DNA of 64,000 bases. It comes from Petaurus breviceps papuanus. Lineage: Eukaryota > Chordata > Mammalia > Diprotodontia > Petauridae. The stretch covers positions 1,394,901 to 1,458,900 of the forward strand of contig JAMXIF010000073.1 in assembly GCA_028583685.1 (NCBI GenBank), read 5' to 3'. The notes under the pieces were generated by a model. The model was not told the DNA's origin, made no database searches, and worked only from the letters and a program-made list of their open reading frames with translations. The translations under genes were made by a program, and so were the position numbers. Shown one piece after another: positions 22,951-33,614 of the stretch; position 1 is the first letter of the stretch; every line of letters begins with the position of its first letter.

Positions 22951-23450
22951 GCAGCTTTGGCATAATGGATAAGAGTAATAGTATTTATGTAGTGTTTTAA
23001 GGATTTCAAAGTACTTTAAAAAATATTGCATTTTATCCTAGCAACAACTCTGGTGTTCATGAGTTATTGTTATGCTTTTTTTACAGAGAAAACTGAGACA
23101 GAAAGAGGCTAAGTGACTTGTGTAGAGCCATATAACTACTACATATCTGAGATCAGATTTGCCCTCATGTCTTCATGACTCAAGGTTCAGCACTATATCT
23201 GGATACAGAGTCAGAAAAAATTAGGGCTTGAATCCTGCCTAAGATACCCAGCAGGTATGTGATCCTGGATAAGTCACTTAATCTCTCTCAGATATAGCTT
23301 TCTCATCTGTAAAATATTAATAATAATAATAATAATAACACTAACCTCACTAGGTTCTTGTCAGGATCAAATGAAAGAATATATGTATTTTGCTAATGTT
23401 AAAGGGCTAGATAAATCTGAACTGGTATTATTATCATCTTTCTAGATGTT
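22951..23450 (+). mobile_element. CORE-SINE interrupted by an inverted CORE-SINE
   Basis: The head 22951-22975 (gcagctttggcataatggat…) continues at about 23201 (…ggatacagagtcag…gcttgaatcctgcc…cctggataagtcacttaatctc…) and ends in a TAA-rich tail and '…aaatctgaactggtattattatc'. The minus-strand copy at 22976-23200 sits within it. Confidence 0.78.
22976..23200 (-). mobile_element. CORE-SINE nested in another CORE-SINE
   Basis: Plus reading '…tagtgttttaaggatttcaaagtac…tttttacagagaaaactgagac…gtgacttgtgtagagcc…' is the reverse of tail, core and head. Orientation is opposite to its host. Confidence 0.78.
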
Positions 23451-24070
23451 TCATCATGGCATGGAGTTAGCTATGAGTTCTCAAAGACCATCCTAGTAGA
23501 ATATAAGCTCTGGCAGGATCTACTACCCTACAAATGTTTAAACTACAAGCCTCCTGATGGAATGTCTTTGGCAAGTAGGGGCCAGCCTACCTCTTGTCAG
23601 AGAAGCTTATGGGCAGTAGCATTCTACCAGATAATATGTTTAGCACAGCAGTTGAGGTATAAAGGGACTGTCATACATGTAGCTAATTGACCTTCACTGT
23701 CCAAACTGACAAAACTATAAACCTTTTGAAGGGGTGAAGAAATATTTAAGGGTTGTCAGTTCTTCTAAGTGCAAATATTGAAGAAAATGAGTAGTTCTTT
23801 CTTTAGTTTGTTTCCCCACTATTTCCAGTTTCCTGTTCATGGAAAAAGGACATCACTTTTAGTATGACATTTGATCCTCATTTATGATGTAATCAGGAAC
23901 TTCATATCATTTGGAAGTGGAGGGTTGGAGATAGAGGTAGAGTCTCCAGAGAGGATAAAGGGTAAAGAATAACTTTAGTCTATAGAAAAGTAGAGGAAAC
24001 TCCCAAGGAGAACACTGTCCATAAACAAAAGCAATATGCCACCCATAATGACAGAAAGAGAAGTTAAAAA
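23451..24070. other. Unassigned DNA
   Basis: No gene or repeat recognised. Ordinary AT-rich sequence. Confidence 0.4.
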
Positions 24071-24074
24071 CCAT

Positions 24075-24298
24075 GCTGTTTTTGAGTTATTTCAATCATG
24101 TCCGAATCTTCATGACCCCATTTGTGATTTTCTTGTCAAAGTATACTGAAGTTGTTCACCATTTCTTTCTACAGATCACTTTACAGATGAGGAACTGAGG
24201 TAAACAGGAATAAATGACTTAGCTAGGGTCACATAACATCCGAGGTCATATTTACACTCATGAAGATCAGTCTTCCTGATTTCATAGATACATACTAT
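24075..24298 (-). mobile_element. tRNA-derived SINE with RTE/BovB-like tail
   Basis: Plus reading starts with the reversed tail ('…tgtccgaatcttcatgaccccatttgtg…attttcttgtcaaag…') and continues through the core towards a degraded head. Confidence 0.82.
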
Positions 24299-24299
24299 T

Positions 24300-25695
24300 A
24301 CCATCAGTGTGCATTAAGAGGGGGGCAAGTGTGTCAGTACAACCTGGGTTTGAGGATTGTCATTGTCCAGACTCATGAGGGTAAAGGGAAGGACCAAAAG
24401 TGATGCTTATTGTAGGGTATGTCTCTGATCAGACAGCTATATGCTCTGACATGACTAAAATTCTCACTATTCTCAACCTGATGTCCTTTTATAAAAAAAA
24501 AAATATTAAATGTCCTATGAACTATCTGAAAGGGTCATTGTACTAATTAGTTTTACTTAACTATTTTTATTTAATTACAAGAGACTTCTTATTAAGTGAG
24601 AATGAATATAAAATGAGGGTTCAGAACATGAAACTTTGCTTTACAGATAACTTCTTAGAGTAACCATTCCACATCATTCCTCACGCACCATTGAGATGCA
24701 TATTTTGATGGTAGTTGAGTCTGATATTTTCCTTCTTTACATTGTGGAATGTGTTCTTTTGCAGAATTATTTTGTTGTGATGTGGAATAAATTGCAATAT
24801 TTCACATTCTGAGATGTTGAATTTTCAGGTTATACCTATGTACAGCCTTATCAATTTATCTCATATCATCAAAAGCATTTCCCACTTATACAGTGGTGTG
24901 CTAGGTGCTATTACAATGAAAGCCAAATGGTGTATTTTGCCCAGAAGTGAAGCTGAGACTTATTTCAGGAGTAGAATGCTTATCCTGGAGCTGGCAGCCC
25001 AGATGAATTCTGACTCTGACACTTATTTATGTGGCTATGAGAGATGGGCAGAGAAGAAATGTAGAGGGCCCTTTGGAATAGCTGCTATTTCCTCCAGAGA
25101 ATATCTGAGGGCAAAGAGAGCCCTTGGTACAGCCCATGGGAAAGAGAAGTCAGGCAGAGTTGCAGCTTCTCTTCCCCACTATTGCTTTTAGTATTCTTCT
25201 TCCCCTCTCTTTGCAAACCCATGGGGGGCTTCTGTTCATAGGTCTTATGACAGCCCACTCTCTGGATCAGAAAATTGGGCAGAGCATCTCCTATGTTTTT
25301 TTTATTGCTTTGGCATGTCAACATTATAGTTTGTCACATTTCCTTTGAAAGTTATAGTTTGATATATGGAAAAATCATTTGCTTTATAGCTCAAAATTGG
25401 GGAGGTATGGAACTATAAAACTACACATGATTTTTCAGCATTTCTTTCTCCTTCACTGTTCATGGTGTCAACTCCCTTGTCCTGTTGATACCTTTTCTTT
25501 CTTTAAATCTTTCCCTTTTTTCACAATGAATATGAGAGGAATTTCTATATAATTTCATCAAAAAGTGTTATGATACTTTTGGTTCTTTGAATAAAGAACT
25601 TAATAAATCCTTATTTAGAACCCATCCTACCCAATGCTGTTCTCTGTAGTGATTATATTAATCCATGGAAATTCCCAATAGGGAACATTCCCTAT
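24300..25695. other. Unassigned DNA
   Basis: No gene recognised. A 125-codon plus-strand frame (24814-25191) has no features I can name. Possible MIR traces near 24870-25040 are too weak to call. Confidence 0.4.
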
Positions 25696-25699
25696 GGGA

Positions 25700-25935
25700 A
25701 AGCAAAGGTAAATAGACTTAAGTTCTGATCCTCAAGTTACTTATACTATAGTGGGAAGATTGCTAGAAGAGGATATAAGACACACACACACACACACACA
25801 CACTGCCACACATTATTCTAATATGAAGCAGATTATGATAAGTGCTACAAATGAGTGGTACTGGGTACACTGGAAATGCAGAAGAGAGAGTAATAATATT
25901 TTGCTGAGATGAAAAAGAAGTTTTATAAAGAGAAA
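25700..25935 (-). mobile_element. L2-like fragment with embedded CA repeat
   Basis: '…ttctgatcctcaagttacttatactatagtgggaagattg…' and '…gataagtgctacaaatgag…' follow the antisense L2 3' region (ctcaaggagcttacaatctagtggg…). A (CA)n run lies at about 25781-25803. Confidence 0.5.
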
Positions 25936-26229
25936 TAATTTCATCTGGATATCAGAGCACCTAATTATGCCTAATAAAAGTTTTATATTTTCTAGTAAAA
26001 GCAAAAACAATCTATATTAAAAATAAATAAATATAGTGTTAACATATAAGATAATTTTTCTACCAATATGATCACATTGGAGTTTATATTTCTACAAATC
26101 TATATGTGACAAAGCAGTGGTCATTTATCAATTTCATTTAAGTTAAAAATAGGAACAGGCTTTAAATGGATTTTTAAATGCTTTTAAATCAAATCTAAGA
26201 AGTTCTTACATGAACCAAGTAGCAATCCT

Positions 26230-26435
26230 ATAGTCTCTTGAGGTTTGCAAAATAATTGGTCCACAACAACTCTGTAAAGTAGTTGGAACAGGTATGATTA
26301 TTCCGATTTTACAGAGAAGGAAACAGAGCATCAAAGAGGCAGAAAGAACTGAACTTAGTTACAAAACTAGTGACTGCCAAACTGGGATTCAGAACCAAGT
26401 CTAACTCTCTTCCCATTACACTATCTTTCCACTCC
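26230..26435 (-). mobile_element. MIR
   Basis: Long minus-strand MIR: '…acaacaactctgtaaagtagttgg…attttacagagaaggaaacagagc…ttacaaaactagtgactgcc…gggattcagaaccaag…'. Confidence 0.72.
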
Positions 26436-28500
26436 ATTAATACTGTTATTCCTATTTTTCTTCTTCAGACACAGATCAGCTGTCCTTTCTCTGTGTCTCC
26501 AGACCACATTTATTATCTTGGTTTATTATCTGTGTCAGGTATGCTCATACTGATATAGCCCCCAGATTGGGCTTACACATTGAACCACTGATCCTCCATT
26601 GACCAGAACTTGGTCTGCATGTAGTTCCTGATCAAAAAAGTTGCAGTGGCTAAATGATTAGGAGGCAGCAAGGAAGCTTCTGCTGACAACTGCAAAAAAA
26701 AAAAAATCATAGAGAAAAAAAGAAGAAAGCTTATCATTTCCTCTACCCTGATTCTCTTTTGCTCTGCCCTATAGTATATGCATGCATTGTTCTTAAACCC
26801 AAGTGATGAATGTATATTGATGCCTTTTTTCCTTCAAAAAAAATTCCATCTGAGTTATGTTTGAAACAAATGTTTAGAGACACAGCTGTCTATCTGCAGT
26901 GGTTCTGCATAAAATAATATGGCTCTTGTGTACTCAAGAATGCTTTCCATAAAATGTACTATGGCCAGACAGTACTGTCTGCTTCTTTGTTCTCAACTTT
27001 AGTCCTGGAATTATTGCTCTTGCATATGACCAATGATAAATGCCATTCTGGAGAGAGCCCGAACATCACAACGCCTAAAGTTAAGAAACATTGTCATTCT
27101 TTAATACCCTCAAATTTGGAATACTGAGTGCTACTAGTTGTTATTGAAAGGACAGTCCCTCTGAATTGAATAATAAGAAAGAAGGCACAGATGTTCTGCA
27201 ACAAAGGGGTGGAAAGAATAAAAGAGTATTAATGCACTTATGTGACTAGGCACAAATTCACGGAATCTGGGAAGTAAGCACGATTAGCTCAGACTGGTGC
27301 TAAATAAGGATACAATATCCCATTGAGATCAGTGATACTCGGTGGGATGAGACTGAGTTAAAATGGGTGATAAATGCTTTAGATTCTGCCGTTGGAGGAA
27401 GAGAGGAAAAGATGGAAGAAAGACTGCATTTTAAATGCAATGGAACTCATTTAGATGGCGAGAGTTTTACTAGGATGGTATGTTTTAGTAAAGATACAGA
27501 TATTTTTAAAGAGAACAAAATTTCCTCAACATCTTTTCACATCTCATCAAAATCACAGTGTCCTTGGTTTATTATTAGCTAGTCAAAAACTGAGTCACAA
27601 ATGACAATATCTATGACTTATCAAAAGAAGACAAGGAGAGCCACTTCATGACTCAAAAGTAAGGATTCCAACAAAAACACTTGTGACAAAGAAGGTTAAA
27701 AATTCAAAGCTTCAGCAAGAACTATGGCCATGGGTGTTATTACTACTTAGAGTTTTAGCTAATGGGGGAAATGGACTCAAATTTCCCCATTTTACAAGGT
27801 TAGGTGTGGTGGTGAAACTTGAAAGGATTACGATCCAAGACTATGAAAGACAGGTATAGCATTTTATAAATCCCCATAATTAAGGCTCAAGAGACTAAAA
27901 TTCTTCAGCAAAGTAAAAATCAAGGGACTAGATGCTTGAACATGCAGCATCACAAAAGATAGATCAAAGATCTAGGGAATCAATAACTTGTAATAGAAAG
28001 AGAAAAGGAGGGGAGTGGAGAGTGCAGTGGACTGCATATACCTGTATTAAGTGTTTTTCAGAACATGCATGCACACACACACATGCACACTCACACTCAT
28101 AAAATATGGGGATAAAGCGTTCAAGACATAAATGAAAGTCCATTTGCAATTCTAACATGGTTTGCTTTTACATGAAATGAGTGGAGTTTTTTTCGAGGTG
28201 TTTTTGAAATTCTTCATTTTCTATTTCACTTTTCTTAAAGAAAAATTTGAAAATTCTGTATAACCTTCAGCATCATCACATCATCATGAAGCAACAATGC
28301 ATGAGAGCTATTTCAGGAACTCTGAGTTCAAATCTTGAAAAGGAAAAAAGAAAATATACTTCCTTTTATGATTTCGTAAAATAATGAAGCGTGCAGACCT
28401 GTAATTTCATTAGAGTAGGGTTAGGGGAACAGGTCTTCTCCTGGAGAGCAAATTCCTTTTATCAATGCAAATCACCAACTCTTTTACAACTTACAGCCTC
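26436..28500. other. Unassigned DNA
   Basis: No gene or clear repeat over about 2 kb, apart from A-runs near 26694-26706 and a short CA tract at about 28072-28084. The longest frames (71 and 64 codons) look like chance. Confidence 0.4.
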
Positions 28501-28504
28501 AAAG

Positions 28505-28705
28505 TAGGAGTTCTTAATATTTTCATTTCATGGATTCATTTGGCAATATGATGAAATCTATGAAACCCTTCTCAGCTGAGTATTTGTGAATGAATAAAAA
28601 ACAATACATAGGGTCATAATGAAACCAATTATATTGAAATGCAGTTAAAATAATGATTAAAAACACATTGCAAAACTTCACAGACCTGAAGTTAGAGTTG
28701 TCTGG
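28505..28705. mobile_element. hAT-Charlie-type DNA transposon relic (MER5-like)
   Basis: Starts 'taggagttcttaata…' and ends '…cagacctgaagttagagttgtctg', an imperfect terminal inverted repeat of the type TTCTTAAC…GTTAAGAA. The interior has the family's 'aaaccaattatattgaaatgcag' block (split here: aaaccaattata, ttgaaatgcagtta). Too short to have coded for transposase, so it is non-autonomous. Confidence 0.65.
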
Positions 28706-28744
28706 GTTACTGAGAGATTAAGTGAAGACCTGGGCTCACACAGT

Positions 28745-28757
28745 CAATATATATTTG

Positions 28758-28823
<66 letters not shown>

Positions 28824-28862
28824 ATATACATATATGTAGATATTATGTGTGTGTGTGTGTAT
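28745..28862. repeat. (TA)n(TG)n compound microsatellite
   Basis: TA run at about 28764-28790, TG run at about 28791-28820, a TATA spacer and a second TG run ending at about 28861. The overlapping 60-95-codon frames are repeat by-products. Confidence 0.95.
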
Positions 28863-28869
28863 ACCAGCA

Positions 28870-30115
28870 GTGGGACCTTGAACCCTTGCCAATTTGAGGC
28901 TTGGTCTCTCTCTAGTATTGGGCTATGCTTCACTCTGAAGCTTGTATGAAGGATGAAGTCAATTACTTCTCTGAAGGGCAAGTTTAATAACCTCTGCCTG
29001 AGAAGTTGTACTTGGCCAAGCATGAGGATGACGAAGCATGATAGAAATCACCTTTTCAACAAAACCCTTATTTAAAGAGATGATTACAGACTGGATTTTC
29101 ACAGGACAACATAAAAGAGAGGTTTGAACTCATCCAGTGAACTCAGTCCTGAATTTTTCTCTAATTTGTCTTCCCCACTCTGTGTTTGAGAGACAATGCA
29201 CTTACTGAGATCACCAAAGATCACCTTGATTCCAGGTCCAAAGGACACTTCTCCATTATTGCCTTATACTGCCATCTCCGCTCTTTCTCAACTCACAAAT
29301 CTGTTCCTCTATAACCTTGCTGACAAAAGCTTTCAAAATACAACTCTTATTCAGTTTGTCTTCTTTAAAACAAAATATTTCTATAGCATCTTTTTTTCAT
29401 AGTTTTATATCAACCTCCTTGTACCCTGCAGCAGGAGTTCCTTTGTTCTCTTGAACTTATGAAGATATACCAAGTTACTGGTCAACTTACTCTTAAAAAG
29501 ATTTTTTTATAAAGTATGTGTAAATAACAGACATAACCTTGGATATATCCCTATATTTATCAGTGGTCCTCAAACACATTCCTTTTTGTATTCTGTTCTA
29601 GTGAATCCACATCTGTAAGCCAGCCATTCATTGTTTAGAAAAGTGTAGTGAAAGAAGCAACAGATACTGACTACTGAACCTGAGTTCTAATCCTGGGCTC
29701 TTCTTCATATTTGTGCTTAAAGAAAAATAGATCAACGACATGGTCTGCCTTTCCTTTCGCCTCCCCCAAATAATCTAATTCAAAAGAAAATATATGCACA
29801 TATGAAACAGTTTAATAATAATAAGAGGCAGTCTATAAGATGTAGTATCAAAATGACAGAGACAAATGGCTCAACTTAAGATGAATGTGCCAAGGATAGA
29901 ACTACTCAGCTTCCCTGCATAGAGGTTTCTGCTTTGCAGTTTCTGTCTCACAGTGGTTGGGACTTATATTTTTCCAAAGACTTTTTAATGTGTTGGAAGT
30001 TAAATAACTGTCAGCAGTGTAAAATGATGACCAAAAAAAAATGGCTAACATTACGTTGACCTGGCTCAAAGAAGCAGGAGATGATGATACCTCCACTGTT
30101 CTCTGCCAATGGAAC
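28870..30115. other. Unassigned DNA
   Basis: No gene or repeat recognised with confidence. A weak MIR-head-like piece may lie at about 29640-29700. Confidence 0.4.
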
Positions 30116-30117
30116 AT

Positions 30118-30335
30118 TTAGTTTGCTATTCAGTTCTGGGCACTTTATTTTAAGAAGGACTTTTAAAAGCTTCAAAACCTCCAGAGGAGAGCAATGAACT
30201 AAAAGACCATGCCATCTACAGATGGTTTGAAGGAACTATGCATGTTTAGGCCAGAGAAAAAGAGATTTAGCAGATTCATGAATATGTCTTCAATTAGAAC
30301 AATAAGGGAACCCAGGAAATGAGAGAAACTTGTTT
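30118..30335 (+). mobile_element. CR1/L3 LINE fragment
   Basis: Follows the CR1/L3 ORF-end sense strand: '…attcagttctgggcactttattttaagaaggac…ccagaggagagcaatgaac…ggaactatgcatgtttaggcc…'. Confidence 0.65.
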
Positions 30336-30399
30336 GGAAAACCTGAAGTTGCTGTTACTTCCGGAATATTAAGAGTGAAATCTTATGGTCCTGTTCATT

Positions 30400-31272
30400 A
30401 GCCTTCTTGATCTTTGCCATTTTGACCAATCCAGCCTCTAGGATACTCTCACTACTTGGGTTTTGTAACACTCCTCTCTCTGGCCTTTCCACTCACCTGT
30501 GCAATGGCTCCATTTTAGTAACTTTTACTGGATTATTAGCTATATCATTCCCTCACTATGGGTGTCCCCCAGGGATATGTCCTAGGCCCTCTTCCTAAAT
30601 CGCAATGCTTCAGTTATCACTGACTCCAAAATCTAGATGTCCAGTCCTCCTCTTTCCAGAGCTCTGCTTCTTCTTCACATTTCCTCCTAAATGTTCTTGA
30701 AGCACCTAAAAAATCTCCAAAGCACACCGACCTTCTCATCTTCCCTCAAGTTTGACTGCTCCTGCAAACTTCCCTATTTCTGCTGAGGGTAGCACCCAGA
30801 TTCAAGTCACCCTAGCTAACAATGTCCTTGACTTTAAACATCCCATACTCATCACTTTTGCCTCCATAGCATATTATTAATCTTTCTAATCTTTCTTATC
30901 TTGATTACTGTCACAGGTCTAGTTTAAGCTCTCAACATTTTTTTTTTTGCAATATTATGAGTTACCTGACTTCCTGTCTCTCTCTTTTCTAATCTATCTG
31001 CCATGTAACTGCCAAAGTTATTTTCCTAAAGCAGACGTCTTTTCTCATGATGAAGAAGTTTCGGTGATTTTCTGTTGTCTAGGGTAAAATATAAACACTT
31101 CAGCTTAGCCATGAAAACCCTCTGTAGCTTGGCTTCTTCCTACTTTTCCAAACATTTCATTTTTCTTCTCTTTACCCACTTGATATCCAGTCTAATTGGT
31201 CTACTGATTTCTCCTCTCATTTGTGTTCCCTTAGAATGTTTAGCTTCCTTTAAGGGTCAGTTCATTTACTAC
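30400..31272 (+). mobile_element. L2 LINE, reverse-transcriptase end and C-terminal region
   Basis: Contains the DNA of the RT motif '…ggtgtcccccagggatatgtcctaggccctc…' (L2 protein GVPQGSVLGPLL), then '…actgccaaagttattttcctaaagcagacg…' (AAKVIFLKHR) and '…agggtaaaatataaacactt…ttggcttcttcctacttttcc…' (RIKYKIL…LAPSYLS). Order and spacing fit L2 ORF2. Many frameshifts and stops; long dead. Confidence 0.85.
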
Positions 31273-31274
31273 AG

Positions 31275-31445
31275 GAATAAATGAATGAACAAATGAAAAA
31301 GCATGTCTGAAGTGCTTATTATGCCAAGTATTCTGTGCCGCAGTGGCTAGCGATACAAATGCAAAAAATGAGATCAGCCCGTAGTAACTGCCCTCAAGGA
31401 GGGAGCCAAAATTTGAATAAGAGAGAACAATAGATAGAAGGCAAA
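31275..31445 (-). mobile_element. L2 3' end, opposite orientation
   Basis: '…gtctgaagtgcttattatgccaagtattctgtg…gatacaaatgc…taactgccctcaagg…' is the reversed L2 3' end. It meets the plus-strand L2 tail to tail. Confidence 0.7.
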
Positions 31446-31449
31446 AATA

Positions 31450-32012
31450 ACTATTTAAATATGCATATACAGAGACATATGTGTCTACATATAAATGTAA
31501 ACATACATACATATATACACTTGTACACATATACATATATGCATATACATAGGCACTTGTACACACACACATAGCCAGATAGAAACAAATATACACACAT
31601 GGGCATACATAGACATAAATTGCCATGCATATACATAGGCATATGTAGAAACACATATATAGCCACATATCTACAAATATACATATATGGACATACATAG
31701 ACAAGTATACACATAGATAAATATATATGAATGTATTTGTATGCATGAGTATATATAATTGCAAAGTATATATAAGTAGATATGTACATACACACATGCA
31801 TATATGCATGAAATGTTAACATATTAGGGATATATGTGCAACACACATGCACAAATGCACATATAAATACACACAAACACATATCTATATGCATACACGT
31901 GTGTATATGTGTATATATGTACATGCATGTGTACATGTATAGGTGTGTGTTTGTGCGATCATATGTATATATGCATACATGCATATGTGTGCATATGCAC
32001 ATGTATATGGAA
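31450..32012. repeat. Long degenerate CATA/TGTA microsatellite
   Basis: About 560 bp of alternating purine-pyrimidine sequence (acatatata, cacatac, atgtgtata) with irregular units. It yields minus-strand frames of 189 and 183 codons rich in Cys, Tyr, Met, Val and Ile, which are artefacts of the repeat. Confidence 0.93.
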
Positions 32013-32204
32013 GTAGTAGCCTAAGAAGAGTGTTTTGATCTAGGACATGAAAAGAATTTTTAATAAAATCATGAGGCCATGGATTAAAATGTATTGAAAG
32101 GGCAAGAAGTTGTTTGAGTACAAGTTGGTAGACCTGAAAATGCCTAGCCTTAGGAGCTAAAATTTTCTAACCATTTGAATTATTGTGTTTTGACTGATAT
32201 AGCT

Positions 32205-32332
32205 ACATGGATATTTCTGTACTAGAAGACCACCTTCTTGTGGGCAGAGGCTATTTCTCATTTTTTCACACTAACTTATATATACCAAGCATTGAATGCA
32301 TACATGTTGAATTGAGTTGAGTAGAGGTATTC
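32205..32332 (+). mobile_element. L2 3' end
   Basis: '…cttcttgtgggcagaggctatttctc…taccaagcattgaatgcatacatgttgaattgagttg' matches the L2 end (…gagggcagggactgtc…tgcctggcacatag…attgactgactg) in diverged form. 32,333-32,663 is unassigned. Confidence 0.6.
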
Positions 32333-32677
32333 CAAAGAGCTATCACATGGAAGAAGGAGTAGCCTTGTTCTACTCAATGTCACAGGCAGTCAACAAACAC
32401 CCATTTATCCTTTGATATCTATTTGATATTCATTTTTCAATCTTCATTGCCACTAACCTACTATGCTTAGATTAAAATAAAGATGTCATAGAATATTAAT
32501 ATTATAATGGCTTTCTAGGGTCATTTAATACAATTTGCCTCCAAAATAGGAATCATTTCAAAAAAATCCCTTATGTACATCTAGCCTCTGATGAAATACT
32601 ACAGTGACTAGGAATTTGCCAGTGACTAAGAATTCATGAGTTCATAAGGTTTACCAATATCCCAGATCTGCTACTAT

Positions 32678-32843
32678 CTGTTTGTCTGTTTGTTTTGATT
32701 TTGGGAGGGCAATTGGGATTAAGTGACTTGCCCAAGGTCACACGGCTAGTTGTTTTGTGTTAAGTGTCTGAGGCCGGGTTTGAACTCAGGTCTTCCTGAC
32801 TCCAGGGCACATGCTCTATTCACTGTACCACCTAGCTGCACCT
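32678..32843 (-). mobile_element. tRNA-derived SINE, sharp ends
   Basis: Perfect 14-bp target duplication AGATCTGCTACTAT at 32664-32677 and 32844-32857. The body is a close match to the reversed marsupial SINE consensus as I recall it, with a TTTG-rich tail. Confidence 0.95.
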
Positions 32844-32994
32844 AGATCTGCTACTATTTGTGAGCTGGGTTTTTTTTGAGGAAGTCATAAGATTATATTG
32901 AATTCACCAACTATACTTAAGCTATGAAACCTCAACTAAGTCCTCAGACTTGATGCCCCATCAGAACCTTAAATTCAACCCACATACAAGTCTC

Positions 32995-33612
32995 TAAGTG
33001 TTCATTAAGCACCTATTTACTATGTATTACATATTGGGCTAAACACTGGGGATACATAGAGGCAAATTTTTTATTTCCTCTCTAAATGTCTGTGCCTTCC
33101 CCTTCTTTCTCCATTTCTATCACCGTTATCATCATCCTCATGGTGATGCAAGCTTAAAACCTAGGAATGATCTTTGAGTTAAATGACTTGCCTAAATTTC
33201 CATGTGGTAGCAAGCATCAGAGGTTGTAAATATTACTAAATAATTCTGGACAGGTAGGGTGGAAGATTGCAGAGGATCTTGAATGCTAAAATCACTGGTT
33301 TATATTCCATTCCAGACCAAAAAAAATGAAAACAAAAACAAAAAGAGCAAAACAAAACAAAACCATGAAGACTTTTGAGCAAAGTGACATAATCACATAA
33401 AAACATTTTGTAGATTACTCCAGCAATGGTGTATGTACAATTTTGATTGAATATGATGGAAATTGCCCAAAGCAGAACAATTGTGAGATTAGTGGTATAA
33501 TTTTGGAAAGAAAGAAAAGTTAAGGGCAAGAAGCAGGGTGATGCAGAGGGAGTAGGGATGGCCCAGATGGAACAGGTAGAATAGAAGTAGAAATTAGGGA
33601 ATCTGCCAATGG
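32995..33612 (-). mobile_element. L2 LINE fragment
   Basis: Two stretches of antisense L2. 32,995-33,070 is the 3' end ('…attaagcacctatttactatg…aacactggggatacatag…'). 33,235-33,612 is further upstream ('…acaggtagggtgg…cttgaatgctaaaatc…catgaagacttttgagcaaagtgacataatc…'). The piece between is MIR-like or unassigned. Ends where the L1 begins. Confidence 0.7.
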
Positions 33613-33614
33613 AA

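Noticed and set aside
24814-25191. 125-codon plus-strand frame
   Set aside because: No recognisable domain, unremarkable composition, and an overlapping minus-strand frame; treated as chance.
30118-31445. Possible host gene because of VPQG-like reverse-transcriptase text
   Set aside because: The RT motif and the C-terminal text match L2, and the copy is full of stops; it is an old LINE.
31240-32002. Two long minus-strand open frames (189 and 183 codons)
   Set aside because: Both lie in the CATA/TGTA satellite; their Cys-, Tyr- and Met-rich low-complexity translations come from the repeat, and the two frames overlap each other.
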